A stretch of 64,000 bases of DNA, taken from assembly GCA_020465985.1 (NCBI GenBank), contig JAANYP010002776.1, forward strand, positions 222,501 through 286,500. The letters are read 5' to 3'. The DNA is from Centrapalus pauciflorus. Lineage: Eukaryota > Streptophyta > Magnoliopsida > Asterales > Asteraceae. Both the position numbers and the translations under genes were made by a program. Every line of letters starts with the position of its first letter. Positions within the stretch are counted from its first letter, which is position 1. The notes under the pieces were generated by a model, which was given only the letters and a program-made list of their open reading frames with translations, had not been told where the DNA came from and did no database searches. Shown here piece by piece: positions 1 to 12,500 of this stretch.

Positions 1-84
1 TAGTTATGTACGTGTTTTGCCCCCAAGAACAAGAGTTACAAGACACCCAGGCTCGGTTAATTGAGTAGATTCGTCAATAAGCAC
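1..84 (-). pseudogene. UPF1-like helicase exon fragment
   Basis: On the minus strand a CAG acceptor (87-85) precedes an open stretch starting VLIDESTQLTEPGCL, followed by LVLGGK. This resembles the DEAD/DEAH-type Walker B segment of UPF1, the RNA helicase of nonsense-mediated decay, where plants have VLIDESTQATEPECL followed by IPLVLG and K. A possible donor (GT of CAC|GTACAT) occurs near position 10, and a stop follows at 6-4 if unspliced. Several normally conserved residues differ (A to L, E to G, P to T), which suggests a decayed copy or a divergent paralogue. The rest of the gene would lie left of the window. I found no upstream UPF1 exon between 90 and 1300. The family match rests on one motif of about 25 residues, so confidence is moderate. 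Confidence 0.45.
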
Positions 85-89
85 CTGCA

Positions 90-1310
90 TAGATATTAGA
101 AGAAAGAGATCAACCTACCCATGCTAAGCCTACTTTAATGTTCAATTGAAATCAACAAAAGCATTACAAGCATTCCCATAAAAAATTAATTTATTTTACA
201 ACCTGCCTATGCTAAGCGTATGTTCTTGTATGCACCTAAAATCTTTCATTTAAAAACACAAATATCATTTTACTCCATAATAGTAATCTGCATGTACGGA
301 TATAGAATTAATTTGAGAACATGAGAATAATTTACATTCAACAGGTCATGTAATTGGATAAACAACAAAGAATTAATTTGGGTGGTTGTGGCTTTTCGTA
401 TTTGTAGTGGTGCGTTAGTTAAATGCTACAATTTGGTCTCTAATTCAAAAGGTTTATTGATGGTTTCTTGGCTTTGGTTTGACATCAAGTTGCAAGTCTA
501 GAGTTACATGTGCTTCAAGCTTGATCATCTTTATCTTGTGATCTTGTTGGTTACGGGCTGCTAGTTGAATTGTTGTATAGCTGACCCTTTAAGTTCTGTT
601 GGTACTGGTTCTATTAGATTTAATTGCTATTTAATACTAATATGCTTGACTATCAATGTAAATCAACATACCACCGATGGTCTTTGACCTCTTCCATAGG
701 CTTAAATTAAATATATAGAACTTCCAATATAATGATAAAACTTCCAATATTAGTATACTACAATAACCAAACATGATGAGCAACACTATTATACATAAGT
801 AACACTTTGCAGAAACCAAACATTAAGAAATCACAAGGAGCTCTATTATACAAAATCACAACCAACAGATTGGCACCACGGCCCTGCTTAGAAAAATTAT
901 TCAACATAAATAGATGAGAATACGATGCATCTAGAAACCACTGTGCCATGGAGTTCTGAAGTTACAGAAACTCATAAAAATATGACCAACAAAAAAGCTA
1001 AAAAGAAAACGAGTCCCGTTAACTTATACACAAATTATATGTGTGAAGGTCAAAGCTTTATAAATTATATTTTGTTCCACATTTTTAACATGATCAAAGA
1101 AAATGCAAGGCATAAACATTAACCATATATGAAAATATGAGTACATGTTAATGATCTGTGATATATTTGTTATTTGTTAAGCATGTACATGGTTGAGTTT
1201 TCTTTTTTAAAACATGTTTACACTGGTTTTATTGCAGTACCACTTTCTAACACTGTTAGATGCACAATGAAAATATTGCATTTAGAAATCTAGGGTTCTT
1301 GAGTTACTGC
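90..1310. other. gene-poor interval, nothing recognised
   Basis: This stretch is AT-rich. Open frames are short and unlike any family I know. No tRNA, LTR end or clear inverted repeat was seen. It could be intron or flank of the minus-strand material on either side. Confidence 0.5.
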
Positions 1311-1329
1311 TCTCAGAATGCATACATAC

Positions 1330-1530
1330 CCACCCCATGATAATGTTGATGAGAGTCGGCAACTGCTTTCATGCCATCATACATAAAGGGCGAATCTACA
1401 AATTCAAGAAACAGGGAAAAAGATTCAAGAAGGGGATGAGTTAATTGAATGAATGTCCTCTTGCGCTTTCCCTGATACAAATTGTAAGAAGGTGAATCCC
1501 CTCCATCTCCGGACACCCAATGATTTGAAC
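1330..1530 (-). CDS. possible internal exon, unknown protein
   Basis: The minus strand stays open here with a fairly protein-like composition (GDGGDSPSYNLYQGKRKRTF early, then LTHPLLESFSLFLEFVDSPF). It ends at a strong donor consensus, GG|GTATGT (GT at 1329-1328). The upstream acceptor is unclear because no good pyrimidine tract plus AG keeps this frame. It lies on the same strand as the first-exon candidate at 1838-1900 and could belong to the same gene. I do not recognise the product. It could equally be a chance open frame. Confidence 0.25.
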
Positions 1531-1626
1531 CAAAAAACGTTAAATAGGACCAACAATTTCAGTGTTGATCGAATGTATAAAATTAAATAAACCTGACTTC
1601 ATCAACGCATATTATTTTAATTAACT

Positions 1627-1674
1627 ACAAGAAGATAGAAACCATTTCGAACAAGAAGATAGAAACCATTTCGA
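1627..1674. repeat. exact 24-bp tandem duplication
   Basis: Two identical 24-base units (starting ACAAGAAGATAG and ending CATTTCGA) lie head to tail at 1627-1650 and 1651-1674. No open frame of confidence spans them. It is a simple local duplication, probably by replication slippage. Confidence 0.85.
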
Positions 1675-1837
1675 TTGCCTTAACGATTTTGAATGTTAAA
1701 TCCATGACCGCAAGAGCTTGAAGGAACCGAACCATCGAATTAACCCTCTATCTAATACATTATATCGAACAAGAGTCTCAAATAGAGTTAGTTAAATCAA
1801 TCACTTGAGAATAGAGTTAAATTAGTCAAGAACTAAC

Positions 1838-1900
1838 TTGTTCTTTGATCCTGAGAAGAATCTCTTCACCTTCTCCTTCCCTGTCGTTTTGCATTTTCAT
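1838..1900 (-). CDS. possible first coding exon, unknown minus-strand gene
   Basis: An ATG at 1900 (second ATG at 1894) opens 21 codons rich in acidic residues: MKMQNDREGEGEEILLRIKE, then Q. The frame ends in phase 0 at a donor, CAA|GTTAGT (GT at 1837-1836). Upstream on the minus strand is a plausible leader, and beyond it the intergenic interval shared with the SURP/G-patch gene. That would make the two genes divergent neighbours. The following exon is not certain; the block at 1530-1330 is a candidate. The product is not recognised. Confidence 0.3.
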
Positions 1901-2160
1901 TTACACTATGAAAGGCAAAACACCGATAATCACAAATACAAACAAAAACCTGAATCAAATCTCACTAAAATTCGATGGCAATAATCTATTGATACCCACG
2001 AAATAAAGCAATTGTTGAGAAAGAAGTAATACTTTACCTCAGTTGGAGTCCAGAAGCAAAGAGCATTAACCGATGAGAGAGAGGAGATATGAGATTGATG
2101 GACTTGGGAAGACCAATATTGTGAGTCAAAAAGAGGGAGAAGGGGAAGAGTTTGCTCCTG

Positions 2161-2508
2161 TCGTCAGCTTTAAGAAAAGCCTGTTTGCCTTTCCAAGAAT
2201 ACAACTTTCAAGAATTTAAAATTTACAAATAAATCCGTATTCTTGTTTTGCATCACATACTTGTACATTAAGCTTTAAAGACTTGTAAGTCTTAAAATTC
2301 AAGAAATCAGCATTAACATGTTGTACATTGTGCATTGTAACTTGTAAAAAGCTAAATGCTTTATTAGTAGTAAAGATAAAGATAAAGATATATATATAAG
2401 AACAGCCAAATCCTCCCCGAACCTGAAGCACACACCACCTCATATATAAGATACATTCGCGTCTCTCTGCCGATCCGCTCTTCGTGCTTCTAAATCCTTT
2501 TCAATCAG
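2161..2508 (+). promoter_or_regulatory. promoter and non-coding first exon of the SURP/G-patch gene
   Basis: TATA-like runs occur at about 2388-2399 (ATATATATATAA) and 2442-2450 (ATATATAAG). The second suits a start of transcription near 2470-2480. The presumed non-coding first exon ends at 2508, where TCAATCAG|GTATGA gives a donor. If the minus-strand exon at 1838-1900 is real, this interval is also its upstream region, so a bidirectional promoter is possible. This is sequence inference; no transcript data were available. Confidence 0.45.
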
Positions 2509-3095
2509 GTATGACTTTAATCTGTAATTTCGATCTTAGATTCATGAAATCCAGAAAAAATGTCTAATCTTTTACAACTCAATTCCTGAAATTCAAATTA
2601 GGGTTTCTATTTTTTCATAAGATTTTTTACGTAATTGAATTCTGGCACTTGTTGTTGATTTCTGGTTGATATGATCGGACATCTCACTTTTGTTGATTTC
2701 ATCATTGCTGAACATTTGTGATTTTCCATTCGTCAAATCTTCTTATCACACGATGCACCTGTAAGAGGCGTATCGTTTAATTAGATGAGATCATAAAATC
2801 GATCGTTTTTATTGATGTTACTGTTCTACTCAACTATGTATGATCGATTATTACTTATTTATGCGTATCGAATCAATCTTCAACGCTATTAGACGCCCAA
2901 GTGCGCCAATAGCGTTTCATATGTAGATCAGTACTTGTATTCGCTGTGAGATCAGTTTGCTAAGACACTTAGTTGACATAGACGGTAGAATTGCAGGGGT
3001 ACGTATTATTAAAGATATTTCATTAAATCATGGGTTGTATCTGGATAGATAGATACTTGGAATATAGTTTTTTTTAATATCATTAAATAACGATC

Positions 3096-3327
3096 TAGTT
3101 TTTCATTTGTCTCGTTTTGGTCATTGTATATTTGTGGTACAGATTAGGGCCTTTACATGACACTTTTACCATGTTGTAAGTTTTAGTGACCCCCTTTTTA
3201 GTGACAAATTTACACTTTTTTCGATACTTATGATAATTACCAAATTGGGATGGAGTTTGAAAGAACGGTGACTTTTTAAATGATATGAAAAGAAGTACAA
3301 TCACCAAAACCAGACAAATGAAAAAGT
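3096..3327. mobile_element. short inverted-repeat element (MITE) in intron 1
   Basis: Arms of about 30 bp are inverted copies with a few mismatches: the left arm has TTTTTCATTTGTCTCGTTTT (3099 on) and the right arm GACAAATGAAAAAG (about 3313-3326). The total is about 232 bp with no coding capacity. It lies in the intron between the untranslated first exon and the ATG exon. I could not settle a target duplication, so the superfamily is unassigned. Confidence 0.6.
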
Positions 3328-3590
3328 AGGTTGTTGTTTAGTGACATAAATCCTTATGAAAGACTCATGTGTATGGAACCTTGATCTTTTTTTTTTTGTC
3401 CTGTACCATCTTCAGTAGACATTTTTTGCGAGGCCCTTAATAATAATTTGTAATTGTTCACCTATACCCAAGCTAATTTGGTCCTTTTTTCTAATATTAG
3501 TAAGTTGCACTTCTTTTTCTGTATAGTTTGTAAGCTTACTTGTCAAGCAGTGATTTGTATAAACAGCTATAAGAACCTTGCCTCCTGCCA

Positions 3591-6500
3591 ATGGAGAAAG
3601 GAACGGCTTCTAGCCTATTCGTTAATGATGGTTCATTTATGGAGAGATTCAAACAACTTCAAGAACAGAAGGAAAAGGGTGCTAAAGTAGAGGAATCTAG
3701 ATTGGGTCCATCTTTATCAGGGCCCGAAAAGCCTAAGCCTGTTTTTAGTAATAGTATCTCGGAGTCTAAAGCTAGTGATTCTCGCAGAACAAACAAGTCT
3801 TCTTCAGCTGGCAAACTTGCATTTAGCCTCAAACAAAAATCAAAACTTGTGGCACCTGCTGTCAAATTAAGTGAAGATGAGGAAGAGGATGAGAGTAATG
3901 TTGGTAATTCGTCAGGGGACGGACCAACAAAAAGGCAAAAGGTGGACCGGCCTTATGTCTCCGAGCAAAAGGTGGACCGGCCTTATGTCTCCGAGCAGTC
4001 ATTAAAACATGATTATGTTGGTAATTGCTTCTTATTATTGACTATCTTTTGATCATCATATTATTCAAGCAGTAGCATCTGATTTTCCTATTTCATTACC
4101 AATATATCACCATTCGTTTACCTATCCAATTGCATCGGGTATATGTGTGTATGCATTTCTGCTGTTCTGCAAGAGAACAACACCAGATATCTCTACTCTT
4201 AGTCATGTTAAGGGCTTACTTGGTTGAGGAGGTGTTTGGATGTGTGTTTTCAACCTGGTTATCTGATTATTCTGATTTCTAGTGATGGATGATTAGTTTT
4301 ATATTTTGGGTAAACTTATTTTAATGTTTATTGTCTGATTATTTGTTGTGAATCAATTTATGGCCAACTGAACAAATCTAATCATATTAGCATCTAATTA
4401 TGTCATTTTATCTGTTGTGTTTCTTTTTTAAATAATCATAAGTTATCAAATACTGATTTTCTGATTGCTAAAGCTTCATACGGCAAAGAGCACATCCAAA
4501 TACTATCTCTTATAACGTGTTTCATTTTAGCTGATTATTTAATTTTGATTATTTAACATTGCACAATCACTTTCCAAATGAACATCCGAACACCCCATGA
4601 TTAGCCTGTGCCAATCCAGTGTTCACTACAGTACCTTGCTGGTAACTGTACATGTACTATTTTTAATAAAATGTATATGAAAGTGTTTCTATTGTGCTCT
4701 ATTTTAAAATTTTTATTTTTTTGTGGACTGATAGCATATCGGTTTGGTCATTGCTACGAGGCACGTGTGTGTGTGTGTCTACTTATATTGTATGGCCACT
4801 GCCATGTGGTGTGCACATATATAGACATTATACAGACATATCTGTATACATGTTGGCGTGTGTACATACATATCTGCTCACCTAATTCCAGTTTTGTTAA
4901 TCCCATCTTTTAGAATATGAGTTTACTGTTATCAAATGTCGTCAATTGGACAAAAATTTTATTTCATACATGGTGCCACGGCTGAAAAATTATCTGGATT
5001 TGCCACTGGTTGTTTTATATTTCCCTAGCAAACTAAAATCCAATATACAGAAATTCATTTGGATTTTGTTTGAAAGTTTTTGGACTCTTTTTTTATACTT
5101 ATTATGTTATGTTCTTTCATTGGCTCCATTTTTTCTTTTTGTGGATGTGTATTTTTATATATGCATTCCTGATTCCTTTCATCTTTTGGAATTTTTCTTG
5201 GCTCCACGTGTTTGCAAACTCGTACATGGATGTAGCAGAAGTTGGAGGGAAGTCCTCGGTTTTCTAAGGGTTAAAACTTAATTAAAAGCATAAATACCAA
5301 CTACTTTCATTTTATACTGTTTATAGCAACTTACTATGTTTTTTAACCATTCATATCAATCTACTTTCACTTTTTTTCCGTTTTATAGCAATGTTTTTAC
5401 CTTTTTACTGTTTATAGCAATCTACTTTTGGATTAGATGCTTAAATTAACAACCTACTTCACCTTTTTATAGTTTATAGCAAGTAGCAACACAGTTTTTC
5501 AGGTTTTAGGTAACTCATTTCCATAAACATGAATAGTTCTGAAGTATGGTGCTAGTACCCTAAAAAATGATATTTGGTTGTGATTTTTATGCATTTAACC
5601 CTTTTTGAACTGTCGCATTTTTGTAAAAGATCTGTCTGCATCATCTCATGCTTTGATGAAATTTTGAGACATTTACTTTTGTAATGGTGAGAAGAGAGCA
5701 AAACATTCTTGAATTACTTGTGTCTGATGAATGCAGCTTAATCATAATACCCCTCTGTCAACATTGGTGGAAAGAGATGATATGGAATCTGTGGCACGCC
5801 TGCTACAAGAATAATTTAGATTCACCTTGTTCATGCTCTTGGTTTTTAATCAGTTCTTTAAGTGACATGCAGCACCACCATGCCCAAGTGATCCCACGAT
5901 AAAGAAGGTTGCAGATAAACTAGCAAGTTTTGTTGCAAAAAATGGAAGGCAGTTTGAGCATATTACTAGACAAAAGAATCCTGGAGATACCCCTTTCAAG
6001 TATGTTCACTATAATTGATGGTTTGTATTTATATAATTAAGAATGTGTCATGAAGTAGGAACATAGATATCCATTTGTCCCACTTACGTCTCTTAAGATT
6101 TCTTTTGTAAGTTCAAAGTCATTCATGTTAAACACTCATCCCAACTAGGCCATTTTTGGTGGTAAAGTGTCGCTAAAATGTTAGTGAAACTTTCACTAAT
6201 GAGTAATGACCAATTTACATGTGTTTTATGTATAATTCTAAAATTTACATATAAAAAATCTCAATCCGACTTCTACCCGCCTAGGCCGACTATTCCCTAG
6301 TCCCCAGTCGGCCGACCGACTCCCGCCTAGCGATTTCTACAACATTGGTCACCAATCATATCGGTAATAGAGTTTGAAGTTTAATTTTGAATTTATATTA
6401 TTAATTAATACATTATTTAAATATATCATACACTTATAGTAGTAATAATAATAATATATTTGTTAGAACTTATTATAAATAAACAAACATAATAAACAAA

Positions 6501-9500
6501 CGTTACCGAACGTTCACGAACATAAATGAACGAACGAAGCCTATGTTCATGTTCGATCTTTTAATTAAATGAACAAAGTACTGTGTTCATGTTCGTTCGT
6601 TTAATAAATGAACGAACATAAACCTGCCAACATGAACGGTTCGCCAAACGTTTGGTTCGTTTACAACCCTAACTAGATGCATAGTTATGTCATGTGGCAG
6701 CTAGTCTCTTGCAGAATTAAAATTTTTTTATTGTGTTCCCTTTTAATGCTCAATGATCAACAATGTGAAATAAAGATTTTGACTCGTTTGCAGGTTTCTT
6801 TTTGATGAAAGCTGTGCTGACTACAAGTATTATGAATATCGGCTTACTGAGGAGGAAAAAGCTTTGACATCTGTAGACTCTCAAACATCACAGACTGGTT
6901 TGTGCATTACCACAAATGCTGTCTATATTGTTGCACTGTATTCATAAATGTTCTTCTGTATTGCAACACAAGTGGACTTGATTTACTTTTACCGGAGAAG
7001 GGAACGAAGATGTTAGACACCCCAAAGGGCATCTAATATTATAATCCAAAATGCAGGAACGGTAATTAGTTTGACAGTGTAAAAAGGACTGGGAGGCAAC
7101 AATACAAAGTGCATGGAATATTATTTACTGATACTAAGGATACTTTATATGAATAACATTTATTTAAATATGTGTTTGCGAAAACAAAAATAAAGATGAT
7201 TAGGTTGGATATCTGGTCACTCGGGTTGCATAAAAGACATCATTTCATATGGATAAGAATGATGCATTAATCATTCTATATTTTGGAGTATAACTTGAAA
7301 TCTTCTGTAGAAGTTTCCAGATGTATTTATGTATCGTTCTTTTTTTTAATTGACGGTAAATATCCTTTTTTAATACTTGACATAAATCAAGGGAAAATTG
7401 CATAATATAGAGAACATAATTACCACTATCCTGATTTTAGAAACTAACTTTGAGATGTGGAGCAAATACGAACTTACAATTTTGTCACCCATTTTAGCAA
7501 TGACCTTTACATTTTTAGCATCTCGTACATCTTTACATGTGCTAAATAGAAGCCAACTTTGAGAAGGTTTGCTGAATTGACAATGAAATGCAAATTAGTT
7601 TTTTAGTTGGCTAAAATTGGTTCCTAGAATTGAGAAAAGTCTTGTTTTCATTTTTATGACATGCTCCAAATCAAATATTATGATTGATACTTGATTCTAG
7701 CCGGTGAAGTATTTGATTACTTGATGCTCTTATTTGAATCTATTCTGTATGGCATGATACCTGACGTGTGATGTCCCAAAGAAAATGATAGACTGATAAT
7801 GATTCATGCTCAACTTATAATTCCCAGAGATGTTTGCATAACCAAACTAACAGTAATCTAATTTTATTTCATAAAATAAACATGTAAATAATATGCTTTA
7901 AAGCAGTTTGTCAGTTTTTATATTTCTTTTACATACTTCTGCATTAATGAAAATGGCTTGGGCTATGCTATTCATGATACTCAATAAAAAATTTCACAAA
8001 TTTGTTTGTACAAATCTCAATGCTTTTATTTACATATGTACTTGTCTGTTCTGATGTCATTGACACTTAGAAGTTCTGACCTTATTGGCTGTTGTGTATC
8101 ATTTATTCATATTGTGTTCTAGCCAACTCATGTCCTGGGTCTATTAAAGATTTATCTTTTTCATTCTTTTCACAAATCATGATCCAAGTGTTAGATGCTC
8201 ACAGACGTTATAATCCTTTTGTTTATTTTACCCCAATCGGTCTTAAATTTTGCAAATATACAGCAGGAGGTGTAAAGAGTAATGCAGCCAATACTTCTCA
8301 AAGATCACATCAGCAACAAAGCCAACAATCAAATTATCAGATTCCTGCTTCAGCTTTATACGAGGCCACTGACAATGAACATATGCCATTAAATGAAAGA
8401 TCAAATTATGGTAATAAATTCATATCCACAAATCTTCTTTGTGTCTTTAAGATTTATATACCAAGCCAGGCGATAACTTTGGTATATAGTAACGTCCAGA
8501 ATTTCATATAATGTTGATTTGAAAATGTGTTCTGTTAGGGTGTAGTAGACGATCACAGAATAATATGTTTTCTTAATTACGAGGGAGTATATAAGTATAG
8601 TAAGGTGTATTCGTTTATTATTATAAGATATTGAATTTTATATTTGTCTAGTTTATTCTTTTATTTTGAAATATTATAATCTTCTATGGCAATATTCATT
8701 CTTAATAACATATTAATAAATTGACGCCATGAACCATTTATAGTTAAATTACTTACAATTTAAAAGAACGTAGTATACCTATGATTTAAAAAAAAAACTA
8801 TTTTAGCTATGAAAACTATTTCAAAACAAGCATACATTAAAAGTTTGTCACTATCTAAATTCATTATGTAAAACACAACTTCTTCTAAAAAGTGCTGTTA
8901 TGATAAATAAGCACATGAAAAATTGATATCATGAAACCAATCAAACATTTACGAAACAAGTTTATCATCAGTCATTAGATAGATATTATAATAATTCCTT
9001 ACTTTTTAAAAAGTTTGATGTTTGTAAAACAAAATACGATTCAAGAAGTATCTTCATTATCATCATTTTTGTATGATTGCCGCTATTAACAATTCCCTTC
9101 AAAATTTTTTGTACTCAGATAATTTGTCTTCAGCAAAGTACTTGTATTTTTAAAGCTTGCCGTCATGAAACTGCTCATGTTTTTAAAATTGTATTCTTGA
9201 TTGTGAGTCTGCCATTTCAATCAAATATATAACATAAGGATGGAGAAAATTGATAACATAAGAAAATTATATTAAACAATTATTTAAATGAATCGACTCC
9301 ACTATTGATCTGTTGAAATATGGTGATATGTTGCATCGGTGGATTAAAATTTTATGATGCATTGGAGCACATCAGCATATAAATAGATCATGACCTAACA
9401 CATTGATGGGCCTATCGAATCTAGATCAAGATCAACACATTGATAGGCCTGGATTAGACCATCCTTAATATATCTTTTTTCTTTAGTTATCTGCTCCAAT

Positions 9501-12500
9501 GGGAGTTATAAGTTTATTAGTTTGTTCTCTTTGTCGTCAGAGAACAAACATTAATCGTCTTGTATGAGTCAATCATACCAAGAGCGCCACTGTGCCAGTG
9601 ATAAATAATACTAAAACTGCATCTTCTGTTGTAGGTGAATCTACTGCACCATCAGCTTCTGATCCGATAGCAATGATGGAATATTATATGAAGAAGGCTG
9701 CACAAGAAGAAAAGAGGAGACAACCGAAGCATTCTAAAGATGAGATGCCGCCTCCTGCTTCTCTACAAGGTTAGTTAGGGTGCGTTTAGTTCCCGAAAAT
9801 TTTCAAAATTTCCATCTCACTCTTCAACAAAAATGAAAACTTGTTTACTTAACAACATTTTCATAAATTTTCATTTCACTTTTTAAAATACCACTTTTCA
9901 TATTCTCTCTCTTACTTTTCTACTACCTACCCTTTATCTTTATAATACTCTCTTTCTCTCTCTAATTTTCCATCACCTATCCTATTTTTTTATTTTATAA
10001 TCACTCATCTTATTTTTCTTAAAACTAAAACTTCATCATCTAAATAAGTTTTCATTTTTCATAGAAACCCTTGCTTTTTTCTAAAAACTAAAACTTGAAA
10101 ACTGAAATTGAAAAATGACTAGTTTTCGTTAACTAAACGCACCCTTATTATTTTGATTGAGAATTTATTGAATTGAATCTGAATCATAAAACAACCGACA
10201 AAACAAATTGATAAATTGTAGGGTCAGCATAAAACCGAAAACCGAACTGAAACCAAATTAACTTTCAATACGACCCATGATAACTGAACCATTACTACAA
10301 CCGATGGTTCGGTTTTTGAATTTTGGTTAACCGATTATAGTGGTTCGGCATCGATTTTTACAAATAACCATAAATTAGTTGTAGTGTTTACTATTTTATA
10401 TTATAGTTTAATTGTATAGTATTATACTTTAAACGTTAAAATTTCATTTTTTTTATTCATCCAATTATTTTTTCCAGTTTTTTGAAACATAATTGCAATA
10501 TATTTTTATGTTTTTTGTACAATATATTAGTTTTTTATGTTGAAACAATCACATCTATGATTTTGATGCTTGAGCTTTTAAATGTTGTTTTAGATTATTT
10601 TTAAAATGAAAAAGTGATATATTAGGCATATATTGGACATTTCGGCCCATGGAGACACACAGGCTTAGACCCATTTGCGGTTAACTGATTTATCCAACAA
10701 GTTAACTGCCCACTCACTCTTAACCGTTATCCAAAGCCGAATTAACTGAAACCAAAGGGTTAATAAATTTAATTAACCAAAACCAAACGGTTAATATATT
10801 TAATCAACCGAAATCCTGAACCAAAGGGCCTTTGGCCTGGCGGTAAGAGGGTGAAGTTATAAGTGAGAGGTCATGGGTTCGACTCCCGTCGGAGGCAAGT
10901 TGATATTTAGGTGGTGAAAGTAAGTCTTGTTCTAAAGGAGTAGTCTAGAGTAGGAGTAGGATAGTTTGTCGTTCAAAAGAAAAAAACCGAAATCCTGATT
11001 GTGGTTTATGAATATCATTTAATTCGTCTTTGTAAGCCTTTAGACACAATCAAACAATGCTTCAAAGCATCATATAATTATAGTTCTAAATCATTTGTTG
11101 TCACTCGTTTTCAGAGTAAATGCCATTCTCATTTGCTCCTCTCTCTGTGTGTGTGTCTACACACACACATATATAATATAGAGTTATATATAGTTAATCT
11201 ACTTTTAGATATTTCATTAACATTTGTCTGTTTTCTCATGCTATGACATCATGGCAGGTCATGGTAAAAGAGGGCATCATATGGGTGATTATATACCACT
11301 GGAAGAACTTGATAAATTTATGGCCAGTTGTAATGATGCCGCTGCACAGAAAGCAGCCAAGGAGGCTGCAGAAAGAGCAAAGATTCAGGCTGACAATGTA
11401 GGTCATAGACTCTTGTCCAAAATGGGTTGGAAAGAAGGTAATTTTGCGGCTTTTGTGTAGATATGCTTCACTTGCATTTGAAGTAATGTTTTTATGGGTT
11501 AATTGCAAAAATAACATGTTTTCACTTATCGTTAATAGCAATATACTATGAAAGTTACCATTAATAGCAATGTATTTCTATCTTGTTACCAATCATAGCA
11601 ACGTAGTTTTGTTTTTTTTAACATTAAAGCAATATTTTGTTATCATTAACAGCAGCATGCTTTCATTTTGTTACCGATAGTTGTAACATATTGCTAATGT
11701 TAACGAAATGAAAGAACTTTGGTATTATCGATAAAAAGGTGAAACTATGTTGCTATTTTTGGCAACTGACCCTCCTTTTTGGGTTGGGTTTCAGTAAAGA
11801 CCATATATTTCGTTCACCTTGAAGATTCACAATTTTGTATGTCAAAAGTATAAACTTATGGTAAATTCACAAATTTGAGAGATTCTTATGTTATACGAAA
11901 TATATGGTTTTTATATTAACCAGACTCACATGAATAGTAAATATTATCTTATGTTCATATCACAACTTGAGTTCCATTCAAAAGCAAAATGTCTTAAAAA
12001 AGAACGTTGCACTCCATTAAATTGTCATTATGTTCATTATTCACTTTGTAAATTTCTTTTTATTGATGATCTTGACCTTCATCCATAATTGCAGGCGAAG
12101 GCCTAGGGAGTTCTAGAAGTGGAATCGCTGATCCAATTATGGCCGGTAATGTGAAGAAGGATCATTTGGGTGTTGGTGCTTCTCAACCTGGGGAAGTAAC
12201 GCCCGATGATGATATCTATGAGCAGTACAAGAAGCGTATGATGCTTGGCTACCGTCATAGACCAAACCCTCTGGTAAGTAGACACTTTTTTATTAGAGTA
12301 AGTCCAAGTAGCTAAGAATAATCTGATGTGAAAAAGAAGGAAAATAAGCACGGAACCAAATACCACCTAATAAGTGGCAAAAAAGACCAATCTGGTGAGT
12401 TGGGTAACATGTTAAATGGGTCAGGTCGGGTTAGGTTGACTTAGGTGCTATTTGCTTTTCAAGAGATTAAATGTCTGAAGTCTGAAAACCACGTCTGAAA

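Noticed and set aside
4608..5281. Hydrophobic open frames of about 100 codons in a SURP/G-patch intron
   Set aside because: T-rich intron sequence yields Phe/Leu-rich frames; both flanking exons join in phase without them.
5720..5815. Possible extra exon after an ATGCAG acceptor in the second intron of the coding region
   Set aside because: The flanking exons already join in frame and match the family without it; no donor keeping frame was found.
10825..10900. Possible functional tRNA gene (A and B boxes)
   Set aside because: No cloverleaf with proper acceptor pairing could be drawn, and the 14-bp duplication plus A-rich tail mark it as a SINE.
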